From Hetaerina americana (taxonomy: Eukaryota; Arthropoda; Insecta; Odonata; Calopterygidae), in the NCBI GenBank assembly GCA_022747635.1, contig JAKTNV010000004.1:18600969-18664968 (forward strand): 64,000 bases of DNA, given 5' to 3'. A program made the translations under genes and the position numbers. The notes beneath the pieces are model-generated. The model was not told where the DNA came from. It made no database searches and saw only the letters and a program-made list of their open reading frames with translations. This document shows, piece by piece, positions 36,601 through 48,639 of the stretch (its first letter is position 1; the number at the start of each line of letters is the position of its first letter).

Positions 36601-39600
36601 TTTGATGATTTTTACTGAGAGTGGCCCATGAATTTGTAAAACTTGTGCTGAGATATTAAATGGATAACTTTAATTCACCCTTCTTATTGCTCCAAATGTG
36701 GTATTAGTAATCTTTAAATGCTAAGTAATATGATTCTGATGGATTTTTATTTTGGAAATTACAGGTATGACCTAAGTTCCCTTAAAGTACTAGGCTCAGT
36801 TGGCGAGCCAATTAATCCTGAAGCATGGCTCTGGTATTACAAAGTGATTGGTGGAGGAAAATGTTCAATTGTAGATACATTTTGGCAGACTGAAACTGGA
36901 GGCCATGTCATCACACCTTTACCAGGGTGCACACCAATGAAACCGGGTTCTGCTGTAAGTTTCTTTTCTTTTTACTTATTGAATATAATATTAGTATGAT
37001 GTTTAGTCATAAAACTTGACAGGAAATTCCTCAGGTAGTCAGATATAATTACCAGGTTTTCTTTGATTAGGTCTGGGGCATGAGAACAATCTTAAGTATT
37101 AAGAGGACAGGAAAACATTCTAGAGACATGCAATTTGTACTCTTTTCATCCAATGTGGGTACATTAAAATGTATCGAATAATAATTATTGAAACTAAGTA
37201 CATACTTAAGATACATTATATCCAATCTAGTGCTCAGGAATGGTTATGGAACCATTGTCATTCTTCATAACAGAGTGAGATTAACAGATTATTCGTAATG
37301 TTCAGTGAGAATTCATTAAATAACTGTATTAAAGTTTAACTAAGTAAAATTATTAGTACTAACTGTGGCACCACATAGCAAGAACTGGGGAGAATACCAG
37401 TGTTGTTATAACTTCCATGTATTCCATACAAGTTGATACAATAGATACCATCAACTTTGCAATATAGCAGTTGGAAGAATATAGTGTAAAAGTACTATAT
37501 AACAAAACATTTAAAATGCTGAATCATTGTTTTTTCAATATCTAGCTTCTACATTATGTAAATTCTATTATTTAAGCAATTTAGATATAAAATAATAATT
37601 ATGAAGAAGCTCTCAAAATCTTATATAGTGATAAATTTCATCTAGTTAAAAGTATATGCAACTTATCTGTTACATGTGTATGTGTCAAACTACACAGGTG
37701 TATGTGGTTTGTGGAAAATTAAGATAGTCAGTGTTAGGAAGAGGAGACAGACAGCGATGTCCACCATTACCCATGCTTTTCAACTTATATTTAGAAGAGG
37801 TGGTAAAAATGACATGGAAAGAACTGGAGATAGGAATGGAAGTTGGTGGACAACCCTTGAAATTAGTTGGATGATCAAGCTTGAGTGTGCCACTCAGCCA
37901 AGGGGTTGCAAGCTTTGCTGAACACATTGGAAAGTTACTGCGATAGAAATGAGGTGAGAATAATTGCCAACAAAAAAAAAGGCTGTGCAGTTTTTGAGAA
38001 AGAGGAAAGCTAAGTTAAATATTAAAATAGGAGTTCATAAACTAGAGTTAATGGGACAGTTTACCTATATTGGAAGTAAAATTTGTTGTCTCAGGCGTAA
38101 CTTTATGGAATTTGCATAACATATTGGAATGAAATGAAATAATTTACTTTGTAATCCACATACTTTATTTAAAAAAAACATGACCCAGGTTTCGAAATTG
38201 AACCTGAAGATGACGTTCAACGTCGAAACCTGGGTCGTGTTATTTTTAAATTAAGTGTGTGGAATTACAAAGTAAATTATTTCATTTCAATATACTGGAA
38301 GTGTTTTGGACCAAAATGGTCAAAGTATGTAGCATTGACAGAAGGAGAAGAATTGTGGTAGGTAAAGAAACCACCATGAGGATGAGGGAATTGGATTCAC
38401 AAAGAACATTTGAAAACTTAATTATAACTTTTCTCCCTAAAAAGATGATTATAAAAAATATTACACCTAAAACTGCTTCATTCAAATATTTTCTCTAGAG
38501 AAGCCATGAGTTCAACCCGTGCAAAAATCATTTCATGGAACTCAAGGCATAAGTGAATGACATTCAATGGACCTTTGGAGTTGTCTCTTATCCAGACATT
38601 GAAGGTCATTCTCTCTGTAATTAGAGGTGCATAGTTTTCTGCTGAGAAATTTGTTTACAGAATTTTCATCTTAAGTTTGAAATTGTTTGCATATTGCCAA
38701 ATCTGAATTGAAACCTCAACTTTAAAAATTTGAAAGACTCAAGAAAGTTTTGTTCTAAAAAATTAACTTTCAAAAACTTTATATTTTGCACCTGTGTATG
38801 CATAAATAGTTTGTGCCTGTGAATGCATTTTAATAGTGTATCAATAATCGGTAGTTTATCATTTAAGGTAGGTATTGACGCAAAGCACTGCTACATTCTA
38901 AGCCTCATCTAGCCAGACAAAACCTGATATTCTACACTACAATAAATCCTTCTTCAATATCATATATGTACTTCCTGCCTCTCTTCTTTCCATACACTTT
39001 ACGTACCTGCCATTTTGCTTTTTCCATCCTTGTACCCATGTCTCTAAAACTTCCTTTCTATGCTTATCATCTTACTTCAACAACGAGGCTTTCACTCTAT
39101 ACAAAATGACACCCCATATCAAAGTTTTCTAATACTTTCTTAGCATTCTCAATCACTTTCCCTAATATCATGACTTATTTGATAGTAGATTACTATTTGG
39201 TAATTTTCTGGTTAAGATAGGTTTTAGATGGCTACCAAAAGGTACAGAGACAATTTCCTTGCCTCTCCAAATAAAACATAACCCAACATTCTCCACAACA
39301 ATTAGCCCCTCTTCAATTCCATACTTCCTCCCTCCCTTTATTTTGTCCAACGTCACGATTGTTTTCCTGCCCCTTCCTTGCTTGCCTAACATTCTCCTCT
39401 CTGTCACAGTCTTCTACATCATATTGCCCATCGAAATGCTTTGCGCTCATCTTTCCTGCCTCCTTTGGATTTCTCTCAATAAACCCTTCTCTTTCCCCAC
39501 CATGCCTAGCACTTCCTCATTTGTTTTCCTTTCTGCCCACTTCAAATTCTCCATCTTTCTCTACACCCACATTTCAAAAGCTGTCAATCTATGCATATCA

Positions 39601-42600
39601 TCCTGTGTCAAAGGTCATTTTTCTGTTCCGTACAGAACTAATCTCCATATTGCATATTTGATAAAATTTTGTCGGCATCTAAATTTAAGCCATTCACAAA
39701 AAATTGTTTTCATTGCTTCATGTTTTGTATGTTCTCATTTGTTGCCAGATGAATCATGTTGAGTCTTATTTCACTATTAAAGGTGCATTTGCTGAGTTTT
39801 AATCAATTATATGATTTATAATATTCTAATACTTAATACTTTTTTGCAGTCTTTCCCTTTCTTTGGAGTGTTACCAGTACTTTTGGATGAAAAAGGGAAG
39901 GAAATTGAAGGACCAGGAGAAGGATATTTAGTTTTCAGGAGACCTTGGCCTGGTATTATGAGAACAATTAATGGAAATCATCAGCGCTTTGAAGCTACAT
40001 ATTTCCAGAAGTTTCCTGGCTTTTACACTTCTGGTGATGGTAAGTCTTATTTTCTTAATGTTCTATTACCCATGAGACAAAATGTCAATATCAAAGTTTC
40101 AGTCAATCTTTGTTTAGATGTCAATTTTTTTTCGGCTAATCCATGGGGAATGTTATCTTGTTATTTATGGTAGTCACCTGGAGCACATTAATGTGGGATA
40201 CCAGGCAGGATATTCTTACATTGTAATCAGCAGAAGTTACCTTTTTAATTCATTAAATTCCATTTTGTTCTTCTTCCGAATGGAGTGGCCGGCTGTCTCA
40301 GGACAACCGTAAAAATTTATTCTTAACTCAAAAGTCTTTATAAATTTGTATTCAAACCCTGTTACTCCTCATTCAAATAATGCCATATGTGTATGAGTTG
40401 TTGCTACCTACTCTCATTTGATCTGTAGAATTCATTCTTGCTCCTCTTCAGTTCACAGTGGAATTGTTATACACATTATAATGATATAGAAAGCTCACAC
40501 AGAACTAGAATGAATTTTAAAATAACATATAAGAGCTAAAATAAATATTTCTTCAAAGAAACTCCCTCAAAAAAACTCTGACACAGTTTTTGAAGTGCTC
40601 TATTTAAAGATGAAGTGTACATATGCAATGGTAATTTTTAGGAACAGGTGAATTACATCATGTTTATGTTATCCCAGGTGCCCGTAGAGATGAGAATGGA
40701 TACCTTTGGATCACTGGCCGTATGGATGATATGCTGAATGTTTCTGGTCACTTGTTAAGTACAGCAGAAGTTGAAGGAGCTCTTACTGAACATCCTTCAA
40801 TATCAGAAGCAGCAGTTGTGGCCCGTCCACATCCTGTCAAGGGAGAATGTCTTCACTGTTTCATATCAACTAAAGATGGTGTGAAGTTTACCCCTAAATT
40901 ATCAGATGAGCTTCGCAAAAAAGGTTAGTAGCATCATCGTAATCAGTCATTATCATTCTGAAAATTCATTTATTCCATCTCTCCACTCCATTATTTTCTA
41001 ATATTTGACCGCTCCTATAACATACCTTGCATTCACACCTCTTGTTAAACATTCATTGCATCCCGCTCTGAATTAAGATTTTCTGCGTCCCTTAAATCTT
41101 CATCATTGTTTGCTCCACATTTCCACTACTTCCGTCTTTCTCTTTTCTGCTTTTGTTGGTTTCCATATCTCACCACCATAGAAAACTATTCACCGGATAT
41201 GGTCCAATGAAATATTTTCTTACTTCCAGATTTTTGTTACTGGAATATTTTACAAGTGAAAGGGCTTCATTGCCTGTGTAATTCTTTTCTCAAAGTCTCT
41301 CCTTGAAAATTCCCAGTAAAAGTTTTCAAATAAAAAAAGCTATGTGGAAAAATGACCTAGAAATTTGACTGCTAATATGTAATATCATGTTCTGTATTTA
41401 ACTTCTTATATCTAGAAGTTTGATATATTCACATTAAATTATGAAGAGAGTAGCATACCAATGGCCTTAAAAAAAGAGTTTATTAAACTGTCTCACTGCT
41501 AGAAGTGTCAGCATTTACACCAATTTTAGCTCATGGCTGTCATTTTGACTTGGCTCATCCACCACAATAATAGCTGGTGCAAAAGGGACAACGTAAATAG
41601 TTGAAAAAGTTTCCCTGGTTTTAGCGAATGCACTACTTTTAGGTATTCATTTACATTTATAGTGTTTATGAAAATACAGCAATTTATTAGCATTACTAAC
41701 CTGGGTTAAACATTAAGAAACTGAATCTGAATCAGATTTTTTTTTCATTCATAACTATGCAAACTAGGTTCAGAATTATTATCCTCTCTCAAAATTAGAG
41801 TCTTAGACAACTTAAATATCCCATCAAATTGTATGCTAAATATCTTTTGTATCTGCTTTCCAGGTTGAATTGGATAACATTATTGAAACTATAGGGAACA
41901 GTTAATTCAGTTCCACTCCATAGTTTTGTGGAATCATTAATTCAGCACAATTAATTCTTTAATCTAAGTAAACATAAGGAAGATTCTGTCAGAGAGTAGT
42001 ACTTTTCACATATTCTTTGAATATACTATTGTTCAGCATTTGAATATCTGTATTTGATGAATATTTGGATATTTGTTTTACTATTCCAGATGGTCCAGAG
42101 AGCAAATATCCAATAATATCCCTCTTCAAACATAAAAACTTTGTTATCCAAAGAACTATGACCTATTTAAAACTTAGCTTTCAGGTATACAGCAATGTGA
42201 AAATTTTGTAATATATGTCATCTTGAAACATCATGGAAGTTTTAAATGCAGGTCAAATTCAGGTTTTGTTCTTGCGATATATGCAAGAACAGAACCAATC
42301 AATTGTGGATATTAAATATTTCATGCAAAACATAAAACATTTTCTGTAATCATTAGTCAGCAACTTGGGACTTTAAGATAGGTTAGATTTTTGGTAACCT
42401 ATATAATAAATTTAATTTCATTTAATCCCTGAGTTGAGTTAAAGTAATGAACCAGAATTTAATTTAACTTCAGAGTAAGACCTCAATTTGATTGTGCTGA
42501 CTATTTAATATGACTTACTTCATATCCTGTCTATCATATTAAGGCATTTTCATAAGCTTGATAAATATAGTCATTATCATGATCTGGTGACCTTAAAACT

Positions 42601-44587
42601 AGGAAATATGTTCTTCAATTTACTGGAAACTAGACTTAAACAAGGCGAACAAGATAAGAGGTTTTGATGGCACTGTAATTTTTAACTCTGTATAGAATTT
42701 CCAATGGCAAAGCCTTGAGAGTTTTCATAGGTGAATTTCTGAGTGTTAATTAATGTGAAACTTGAAGTTTCATTCTGAGTCTAGGAGAACTCCCATATAT
42801 TTAACCAAAGATCTGGATGCAGACAGAATCTAAAAAATTCCTGTGGTAGATAACATTTAACTTGTACCTATTATTCCATTATCTTTTGTGAGATAACTCT
42901 TTTATTAATCTCTGTAAAATATCTGGACTATTGCAAACAATTTCGATTGCACATTTCTACTTATGTTCTTTTTTAGAAAGCAAGACTTTAGAAATTGCAA
43001 TGTTATTTTCAGAGGCGTTTAATGTAATTTCTGCAATGGATCTTCCAACAAGACTGGATAACAATATCACATATATAGGAAAATTGTCATAATGAAATCA
43101 CTTATCTCAGTAATGTGATATTTATGATCATTTGCAGTTTACACGTTGAAAAAATACCATTAAACTATGAACAAGCATTACAACATTTACTCTCCAGGCT
43201 GGATGGTAGCATTTAATGAAGGGTGAACATATAAGGGCATTATATTATAAAATACCTCTTCAGGAAAGAAAAAGTAGCCTAATGAAAATGCATCAGCTAA
43301 TTCTGTCTAAAGCATCATGTCATTTCATTTCCTCAAATAATATCATTATTTTGATCCTTTTAAATTCAAATTGTCATATTATTTGAATCTGAGAGCCGCC
43401 CCCAATCAAAAGTATGGGTTGTTTCAGTAGGTACAGATAAAATGGAATTCATCTGTAAAGAAATTCAAAGCCTTGATGTGATCTCTCAGCTCAAAAAATA
43501 TTGCTTATTTTTAAACCTTCCCCAAGTGATAGTGTTGCAAATAGTTCTGCATATAGAATTTCTTGAGGAAATAACATCGGCATTGCATGCGTGATCTTCA
43601 TTTATTACCCAATAAAACTTTACTTCCTCTTAAACATGTAACTTCTTTTCGTATGTGTAAGAATTCATATTTTATCATTAAAAGATGTAGCCATAGTGGT
43701 TGTTTGGACAAGCTAAAATGCATGCATTATCCTGAAGAGTGCACAAAGATAATATGATAGCACTGATACAGTACTGAACAAATGGAGGTTCTCCTGAGGT
43801 AAAGAAAGAGAATCTCACTGCAACTTGAGAAACAGAATGAAGAGTGCCCAATGAAGAGGACACTATGGGGTCAGTTTCTAGTTGGTGGGGGAATGGAAAA
43901 AGTTTTTCACTATATGCTATGAGTAGTATTGATTTCGTGGGCTAGATCAGTGGGTGGGAGTTTACTGTTCAGAAATTCATGTCCTCAGTAAGACATTCAT
44001 TGTTGAAAATTTTTCAGTGATTTCTTTGGAAAAAGTCCAAATAAATTAATTATCAACCTCTCCAATTAATTTAATTAGTATTTAAATGGACAGACAAAAC
44101 TGAATTAAAATGTTTCTGTTGTCATAATCTGGAATATCTAAGATTATTAAAAGTTAATTTATTTCAAATCTAGAAACCATAGTAAAATTTTTGTCGTTGA
44201 ATTATTGAATATTGAAATTTATTGTTTAAAGCTTGCTTGTTGACTTAATTGTAAGATAGATGAGTATTTCTAAATTATGCCTGTGCATGTTTAGTCAGCA
44301 TTATTGAATCAGAACAAGAAATAATGAAATAAATTTAATACTAAACAAGTAAATATGTCTTTTTCTCATTACTTTCAGTTAGAGAAAAAATTGGTCCATT
44401 TGCTGCTCCTGAATTTATTCAGCATGCACCAGCACTTCCGAAAACACGTTCTGGAAAGATAGTCAGACGAATACTTAAAAAAGTAGCTCAAAACGATCGA
44501 AACTTGGGAGACATCTCAACTTTGGCAGATGAAAGTATAATAGAACATTTATTTGCCAATCTTCCAGGAAAGGATCTGAAGTCATAA
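24426..44587 (+). CDS. AcCoAS: Acetyl-CoA synthetase (AMP-forming), 11 constitutive exons
   Basis: The enzyme converts acetate, ATP and CoA to acetyl-CoA through acetyl-AMP. Coding exons: 24,426-24,727; 24,940-25,135; 25,221-25,347; 29,649-29,803; 30,980-31,095; 31,563-31,755; 35,495-35,628; 36,765-36,954; 39,850-40,039; 40,678-40,923; 44,379-44,587. They join in frame (2,058 nt, 685 residues), close to animal ACSS2 (about 700), all with GT-AG borders. Visible motifs are the ATP-binding [11 protein letters not shown] (about 297-307), WQTETGG (about 448-454), the hinge [12 protein letters not shown] (about 548-559) and PKTRSGK with the conserved acyl-adenylate lysine (about 643). I see no mitochondrial presequence, so the enzyme is probably cytosolic/nuclear. 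The ATG context is AAAAATGG. Introns hold LINE, SINE and foldback insertions. The reading frame looks intact and functional. Confidence 0.96.
25840..26051 (+). mobile_element. Foldback insertion FB1, copy 1 (212 bp, long hairpin, 13-bp TSD)
   Basis: Exact 13-bp direct repeats TGGAATACCTGTT (25,827-25,839 and 26,052-26,064) bound a 212-bp insert in intron 3 of the acetyl-CoA synthetase gene. About 85 nt (25,842-25,925) pair with 25,937-26,024 around an 11-nt loop, at roughly 85% complementarity. The insert then ends with a tail not part of the hairpin: CAAATACGCC, GGAGAGCACC, AGATC. Copies 2 and 3 share this tail but have other arm lengths. No protein is encoded. The minus-strand ORF across it is incidental. 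Confidence 0.8.
26130..26320 (-). mobile_element. Probable LINE-A 3' fragment, antisense
   Basis: This pyrimidine-rich stretch contains a block like TTTAACATCCCATTGCCTCT that matches the antisense 3' part of the LINE copy at about 60.27 kb (TTCAACATCCCATTGCT). No coding motif is long enough to be decisive. Confidence 0.4.
26670..27000 (+). mobile_element. tRNA-derived SINE (family S2)
   Basis: A tRNA-like head has an A-box-like TGGTAGCTTAACTGG and a near-perfect B box GGGTTCAAATCCC at the right spacing. A non-coding body follows, ending in AAAACCTGTCTTTAATAGGA. That end resembles the last bases of the LINE fragment starting 270 nt downstream (AAAACCTGCCTAAAATAGGA near 27,816), which suggests the SINE borrows the LINE's 3' end for retrotransposition. 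It lies in intron 3 of the acetyl-CoA synthetase gene. I could not fix target-site duplications. Confidence 0.65.
27268..27840 (+). mobile_element. LINE-A 3' fragment (C-terminal RT region and tail)
   Basis: Degenerate reading shows the 3' end of the same LINE type: an [14 protein letters not shown] segment after several stops, [20 protein letters not shown] near 27,530-27,590, then the non-coding tail. It is 5' truncated, with no endonuclease or RT palm, as is typical of incomplete reverse transcription. It lies in intron 3 of the acetyl-CoA synthetase gene. Confidence 0.7.
28690..29560 (-). mobile_element. Second LINE lineage, Jockey/CR1-like RT fragment, degenerate
   Basis: The minus-strand reading gives [12 protein letters not shown], the RRSTLNDLL motif and [10 protein letters not shown] (first catalytic aspartate region of the RT palm) at 29,247-29,438. 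Further on, with frame changes, come [10 protein letters not shown] and later KKCYSVTFS near 28,850, all typical of Jockey/CR1-type reverse transcriptases. This is clearly not the LINE-A family. The FADD box region is eroded. It is an intronic relic in acetyl-CoA synthetase intron 3. Confidence 0.75.
30553..30630. repeat. (TA)n microsatellite
   Basis: About 39 uninterrupted TA units lie in intron 4 of the acetyl-CoA synthetase gene. Such tracts are hypervariable and easily extruded as cruciforms. Confidence 0.97.
33955..34615 (+). mobile_element. LINE-A fragment (RT C-terminal part), interrupted by FB1 copy 2
   Basis: Broken frames read [17 protein letters not shown] near 34,030, then after the 53-bp insertion a GKEAF-like segment and [14 protein letters not shown] residues near 34,190-34,220, followed by a WSVVLYEHE motif near 34,250. 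These match the RT C-terminal part of the 60.7-kb LINE copy. It is intronic and heavily mutated. Confidence 0.7.
34098..34150 (-). mobile_element. Foldback insertion FB1, copy 2 (53 bp, inside a LINE)
   Basis: A 53-bp insert interrupts LINE-A-type sequence in intron 6. The 9-bp target GAAGAATAA is duplicated exactly at 34,089-34,097 and 34,151-34,159. Joining the flanks restores the LINE reading (RRII.., then MTGTLSKDV downstream), so the pre-insertion site is known. On the minus strand the insert starts GATTCTC, two bases, GAGAATC (a 7-bp hairpin), then runs into the same tail as copies 1 and 3, ending CACCAGATCT. Confidence 0.8.
36349..36384 (+). CDS. AcCoAS: Possible 36-nt cassette exon of acetyl-CoA synthetase
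   Basis: Inside the intron between exons 35,495-35,628 and 36,765-36,954 sits a 36-nt stretch with a strong acceptor (TTTTCTTTCTGTTCAG) and a donor (AAG then GTAGAT). It is in phase with both neighbours and has no stop. Inclusion would add 12 residues ([12 protein letters not shown]) between the VKK and YDLSS segments and give a 697-residue protein. The usual family sequence runs straight from VKK to YDLSS, so skipping is presumably the default. Phase, length and splice sites are observed; use in mRNA is inferred. Confidence 0.45.
37700..38500 (+). mobile_element. LINE-A fragment (RT C-terminal part), interrupted by a foldback element
   Basis: Translation with shifts gives [19 protein letters not shown] near 37,745-37,800, then [18 protein letters not shown] near 38,010-38,060, and after a 213-bp insertion VLDQNG near 38,302. 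These follow the order seen in the minus-strand copy at 60.5-60.9 kb. It lies in acetyl-CoA synthetase intron 9, not far from an antisense LINE-A piece (38.87-39.70 kb). Confidence 0.72.
38078..38290 (+). mobile_element. Foldback insertion with hammerhead-like centre, 12-bp TSD, in a LINE
   Basis: The LINE sequence TATATTGGAAGT (38,066-38,077) recurs as TATACTGGAAGT (38,291-38,302). Removing the 213 bp between restores the LINE codons, so this is a real insertion. Inside, imperfect arms (about 38,123-38,195 and 38,223-38,290) have a perfect 14-bp core, GACCCAGGTTTCGA. The centre reads CTGAAGA (38,204-38,210), T, a GACGT/ACGTC stem, then GAAAC (38,225-38,229). This resembles a hammerhead core with one extra base before stem II, as in Penelope-like elements. 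Catalysis is not shown. Confidence 0.65.
38865..39700 (-). mobile_element. LINE-A 3' fragment, antisense
   Basis: On the minus strand 39,168-39,407 reads [13 protein letters not shown] and continues. Upstream (39,410-39,690) come [13 protein letters not shown] and [11 protein letters not shown] segments, the usual C-terminal order of this LINE, with stops. The overlapping plus-strand ORFs (39,259-39,762; 39,359-39,661) are antisense shadows of it. It lies in acetyl-CoA synthetase intron 9. Confidence 0.7.
40990..41320 (-). mobile_element. Possible LINE C-terminal fragment, antisense
   Basis: The minus-strand reading gives [14 protein letters not shown], then an [13 protein letters not shown] segment and EMW-like residues, an arrangement recalling the RT C-terminal end of LINEs of the LLYGCETW type. 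It appears distinct from LINE-A. It is intronic (intron 11) and badly decayed. Confidence 0.4.
41330..44378. other. Rest of acetyl-CoA synthetase intron 11
   Basis: About 3 kb of AT-rich intron in which I see no repeat structure, exon or element. Confidence 0.5.
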
Positions 44588-45408
44588 ATAAGCCCTAATT
44601 ACTTGAGAAAATATTACTCATAAAGTTATGTGTCAGTCATTCAGTAGTAGCAAAGCATGTTTCATGTTCTTTTCATGTGGTAAACCCCTGCACTCTGTCC
44701 ATGGCACAAGCTCAAAATGCCGTTTGAGTTAAGCAATAATGAGTATAATGTGTGGCTATTCATTTTTATTTGAAAATGTTGCTAACTTGTTAAGGAATCT
44801 CATAAGCCTTTCCATCTACATTTTGTTGTCATGATGCCAATTGTCCAAAAATTATAAGTGATGAAAATACATATCATAAGTCACTTGTGAATGTGATCAG
44901 AAATATTTGTAATCTATGTGAAAGAAAACTGTTGATGTGCCCTTCAGCCATTGTAATATAATTGCACATTTGCACAATTGTACCTAAAGCACAATGTTGA
45001 AAATCTGTGATGTCAGGGCTTTTATATTAAGCCTCCAGTGTTTTTTGTTGTTCCTAAGATTATACGATTTTTATGTAATTGTTAGCTTCCTTTTTGGAAG
45101 ATGTAGCTTTAAGATATTTGTTACAAAATTTAAAGTATTTTAATGTTATTTTGCTGCAGTGGAAGGACTGGATTCCTGTGTGCACCACCTAATGTTTGTA
45201 CAGATATTTTTTAAAGCACTTGTAAAATGTTGATGTATATGAGCACTTGTTCATATTTGTTGGCATATATCAATGAAAAATATTTATTTTAATTGAATAT
45301 TGTTTTCAATTCTGTGAGCTGTTCTAAAAATGCAGATATTTTTTTACTTACATGAATCACTCAGTTTAAGTACAATTACCTCATCTTATAGAGAAAGTGA
45401 TGAATAAA
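44588..45408 (+). terminator. AcCoAS: 3' UTR and poly(A) signal of acetyl-CoA synthetase
   Basis: After the TAA at 44,585-44,587 about 800 nt of AT-rich non-coding sequence leads to a canonical AATAAA at 45,403-45,408. Another AATAAA lies near 45,620. The actual cleavage site is not determined by sequence alone. Confidence 0.5.
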
Positions 45409-45699
45409 CTAGTTGCTTATCAATTCAAAGTGACACTAAATTTCTAAACTCCCACTTAAATTCCTACTTTGAAGTAAGCCATTCCTCTATGTTTTCAGGC
45501 TGAATGTTATAATTTCAGTAAATTTTGGGTAATTGCCTGTATACTGCATGCCACTTTTCTTTACTTCGTAGTCATTATTTCAAATATGGCTGATCATCTT
45601 CCAAATTTCCTAAAGTTAAAATAAACTATTCAGCAAGGAATTTTTATAAAAATGCATTTATTGAATCAATCACTTAATAATAATTTTGTTTCTGTATAC

Positions 45700-48560
45700 T
45701 TCTACATTGAAATTGTTCTCTTTTATGAAACATTTTAATTTTTTAAGAATGCATAAGATGGAGAAAAAAAATTTTTGTAAAATAAGTTTTCTCCTTCGGT
45801 CATCTCCTCCATCAGCAATTGAATTGCTGGCACCATTTTCTGCACCTATGATGGTCTATGATTATTAAGAACTCCGCTGAACAAAAATATAAATAGGTGA
45901 AATTTTAAGAGAGTTATAGGATGAAATGAAAATATGGTAGTGATTTCAGATAGTTTCCAGGTAGAAATAAAATGGTAACTCGATGTGCAGCTTTTTATAA
46001 GGCTAAAATCTATATATTAACTTAAGGAAAGAAAATATACAAGTTTATTTATCTCCATAACTACCACTCAAGAAATTAGGAAATGAGACCATTAGGTCAA
46101 TTCTCAGGAATACAAAGTCATGAAAAATAAAGTTGAAGTAAGAGCCAATGTTGGAAGCAATGATATGACAGTCAACCCTTCTCTATGAAAAAATCCTAAG
46201 TGAGTAATTATTTTGATTTTATTACTACAGTAACTAACTACTCATGATATCATTACAAACCATGCCCTCAATTTAAATGAATTTGATTTTTTGTTTCATT
46301 CCATACTCTATGGTTGATTATTACCTGGCTGATGCAATTTTCATTCCCTGGTTAGTTTTATGGCATAGCTGATTGCATACCATTTGTGTAACTGCAAATA
46401 CTATTTTGGTTCAATTTTTTTTCTAAACCGTGAATAATTCTTTCTGGAGGGACGCTGAATTTTGTATCTACATCAATTTACTTTGTTTCCCATAGTGCTT
46501 TCTCATGTCTATATCACTGAACCCTATCTCTTGAAATCTCATTTCTTATATGCATAAATGTATGCTGGTATAATGGCCAAATGTCTAAATCATAACATTC
46601 TACTGGTATTCCTTAGTCATCATCTAAATCTGTTTACTTCATTATCTATGAAAGAGGGATTTTTCCTCTTTTGCTTCCTAGCAATTCCTCCTACCTCCTG
46701 ACCAGCATGCCTTTCTCCATATTCTCACATCGATTGATTCTCTACCAGACTAATGTTATTAATTCAATGTACTTATTTCACTATAACCCTGGGGTCAAAT
46801 ACTTCAACTGCCTTCTCTTCTAGCTGCCTAATTCTCTCCCCTGTAATCCATGTTTTCATAATCAATGTTATTGAATCCTTCAATATCTTTGACTGCTTTT
46901 ATTCCCTTACCATCATGTAAGCATAGTAGGCTTTCATCTTTGTTTTAGGTAAAGCTTCCATGATCCAATTTCATTCTCTCTTTACATACTTTATTAATGC
47001 TACTGAATTTTTAAATATTTTCCATTTCCATCAAAAATTATATTTGAATGTATCTGCATTCAGTCATGAGAAACTTTTCTAATGTATGATACTGTGCCTA
47101 AATATATGTTAACCATGATAAGTACTCTAATTAATATCCCTGTATCACCCATCAATTTACATGTATTTATACCTGTGATGGTGTTTGAGCCGTGTGATAG
47201 TCAATATTAAATCCTTTCTCCTGTAGAACTCTGTTTTCTCATCGTGACTATTACTTATTGCTACAATGCACTCCTGTTACATATAGATAGTAGGTACGTA
47301 ATGCATATTATTTAAAGATAAATTTGATTTGGTGCATTGGTAGCAAATTATGCCAAAATTATGTATTCCTCAATTATGCAATGGGCTACAAGTTGAAACA
47401 GCATACCACACCCATGGTGCCCACAATGGGTTCTGAACAGGAAAAAGAAAATATTTGCGCTGATTGATTCTAAGTTTAGTTTTTTAAGTTAAATGAATAA
47501 TTGCAAAAAGTATACATCTAAGGTAACTATATATAGCTCATCTAATGGCATATAGCCCTATGCTCACTGAAAACTGATACAAAAAAGTTCACTTGGCTTA
47601 TTGTATTTGCTGGACTTAAGAGAGTTTTGCTTCCTATAAACGAAAAATCTACTCTTAAACACCATACCTACATGCCACAATCGAGCTTCAAATACATGTG
47701 GAACATTTTCATGTAGTAATATTTTACAGTACAACACTATTTTATTCTAATCTGTATGCTTGCCTATCAAAAATGTTAGGCTTACAAGCATGTCTATTTT
47801 ATGTGAACACATGCATGTATCATTTATACATACATTTTTTCCTTAGTTTGACAATCATTGTATGAAATTAAAGATATACAGATTTTCTTTCTTATCATTA
47901 ACCAGCAACTTAAAAGATGGATTCCATTCATCAAAGCTGTAAGTCCTGGTAATTTGTACATACAGTCTTCTGATGATGATTAATGGTGCAGCACTAGTTA
48001 GCTACATTACACACAATGAAAATTTAAGTCTTACATAAAACTTTCGACAGCAATTGCCAGAAGATTAATAGCTTATCGAAATATCCCCCTGGTGGCAGGG
48101 ACAGAATTTCCAATTTCGGTACCCTGCTGCTCTTCCAGTTAAAGTTGGTTTTTAATGGACTCTGACTAATGGATGAATGAATACTAAGTTGGGGAGATGA
48201 AATCAATTTTTTCTGGCTGGATTTGTCCTAAGACACAATTTGTCAATTGATTTCAGTATAATCCATGAAAAATATTTGAGAACTCAATATTTAAACTTGC
48301 CTCTGAAGTTTTGCTTTTTGAAAATTCGGGCAAAAATTACCTCCAACTCAAATATTAAGAATGGGATACTTAATGCACTTGAATATTCACTCACAGATGT
48401 CTCAAGTCTTGTTAGCTAATACACACTTATGAAGAGATGCCAGAAAAAATATTGCAAGGTGTTATATATAACTGAGAAGTGTGTTGGCAATTAAAAAGAA
48501 ATTGAAACCTGTTCCGTCACTGTGATCATAGAAGACATTGAATCCAGTGATGAATATCCC
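45700..48560. other. Intergenic, nothing recognised
   Basis: Non-coding AT-rich sequence lies between the acetyl-CoA synthetase 3' end and the Penelope-like fragment. A pyrimidine-rich block at 46.6-47.0 kb may be an old antisense LINE, but no motif supports this. Confidence 0.4.
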
Positions 48561-48639
48561 TCTTGCGAAGAGGCATCAATGCTCCTATGAGTGGGGGTTT
48601 AATACATCTCCAAGGATGGGTGGAATATTATTTACATTG

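Noticed and set aside
39259..39762. 167-codon plus-strand ORF
   Set aside because: It is the antisense shadow of a decayed LINE 3' region; the minus strand carries the expected LINE motifs.
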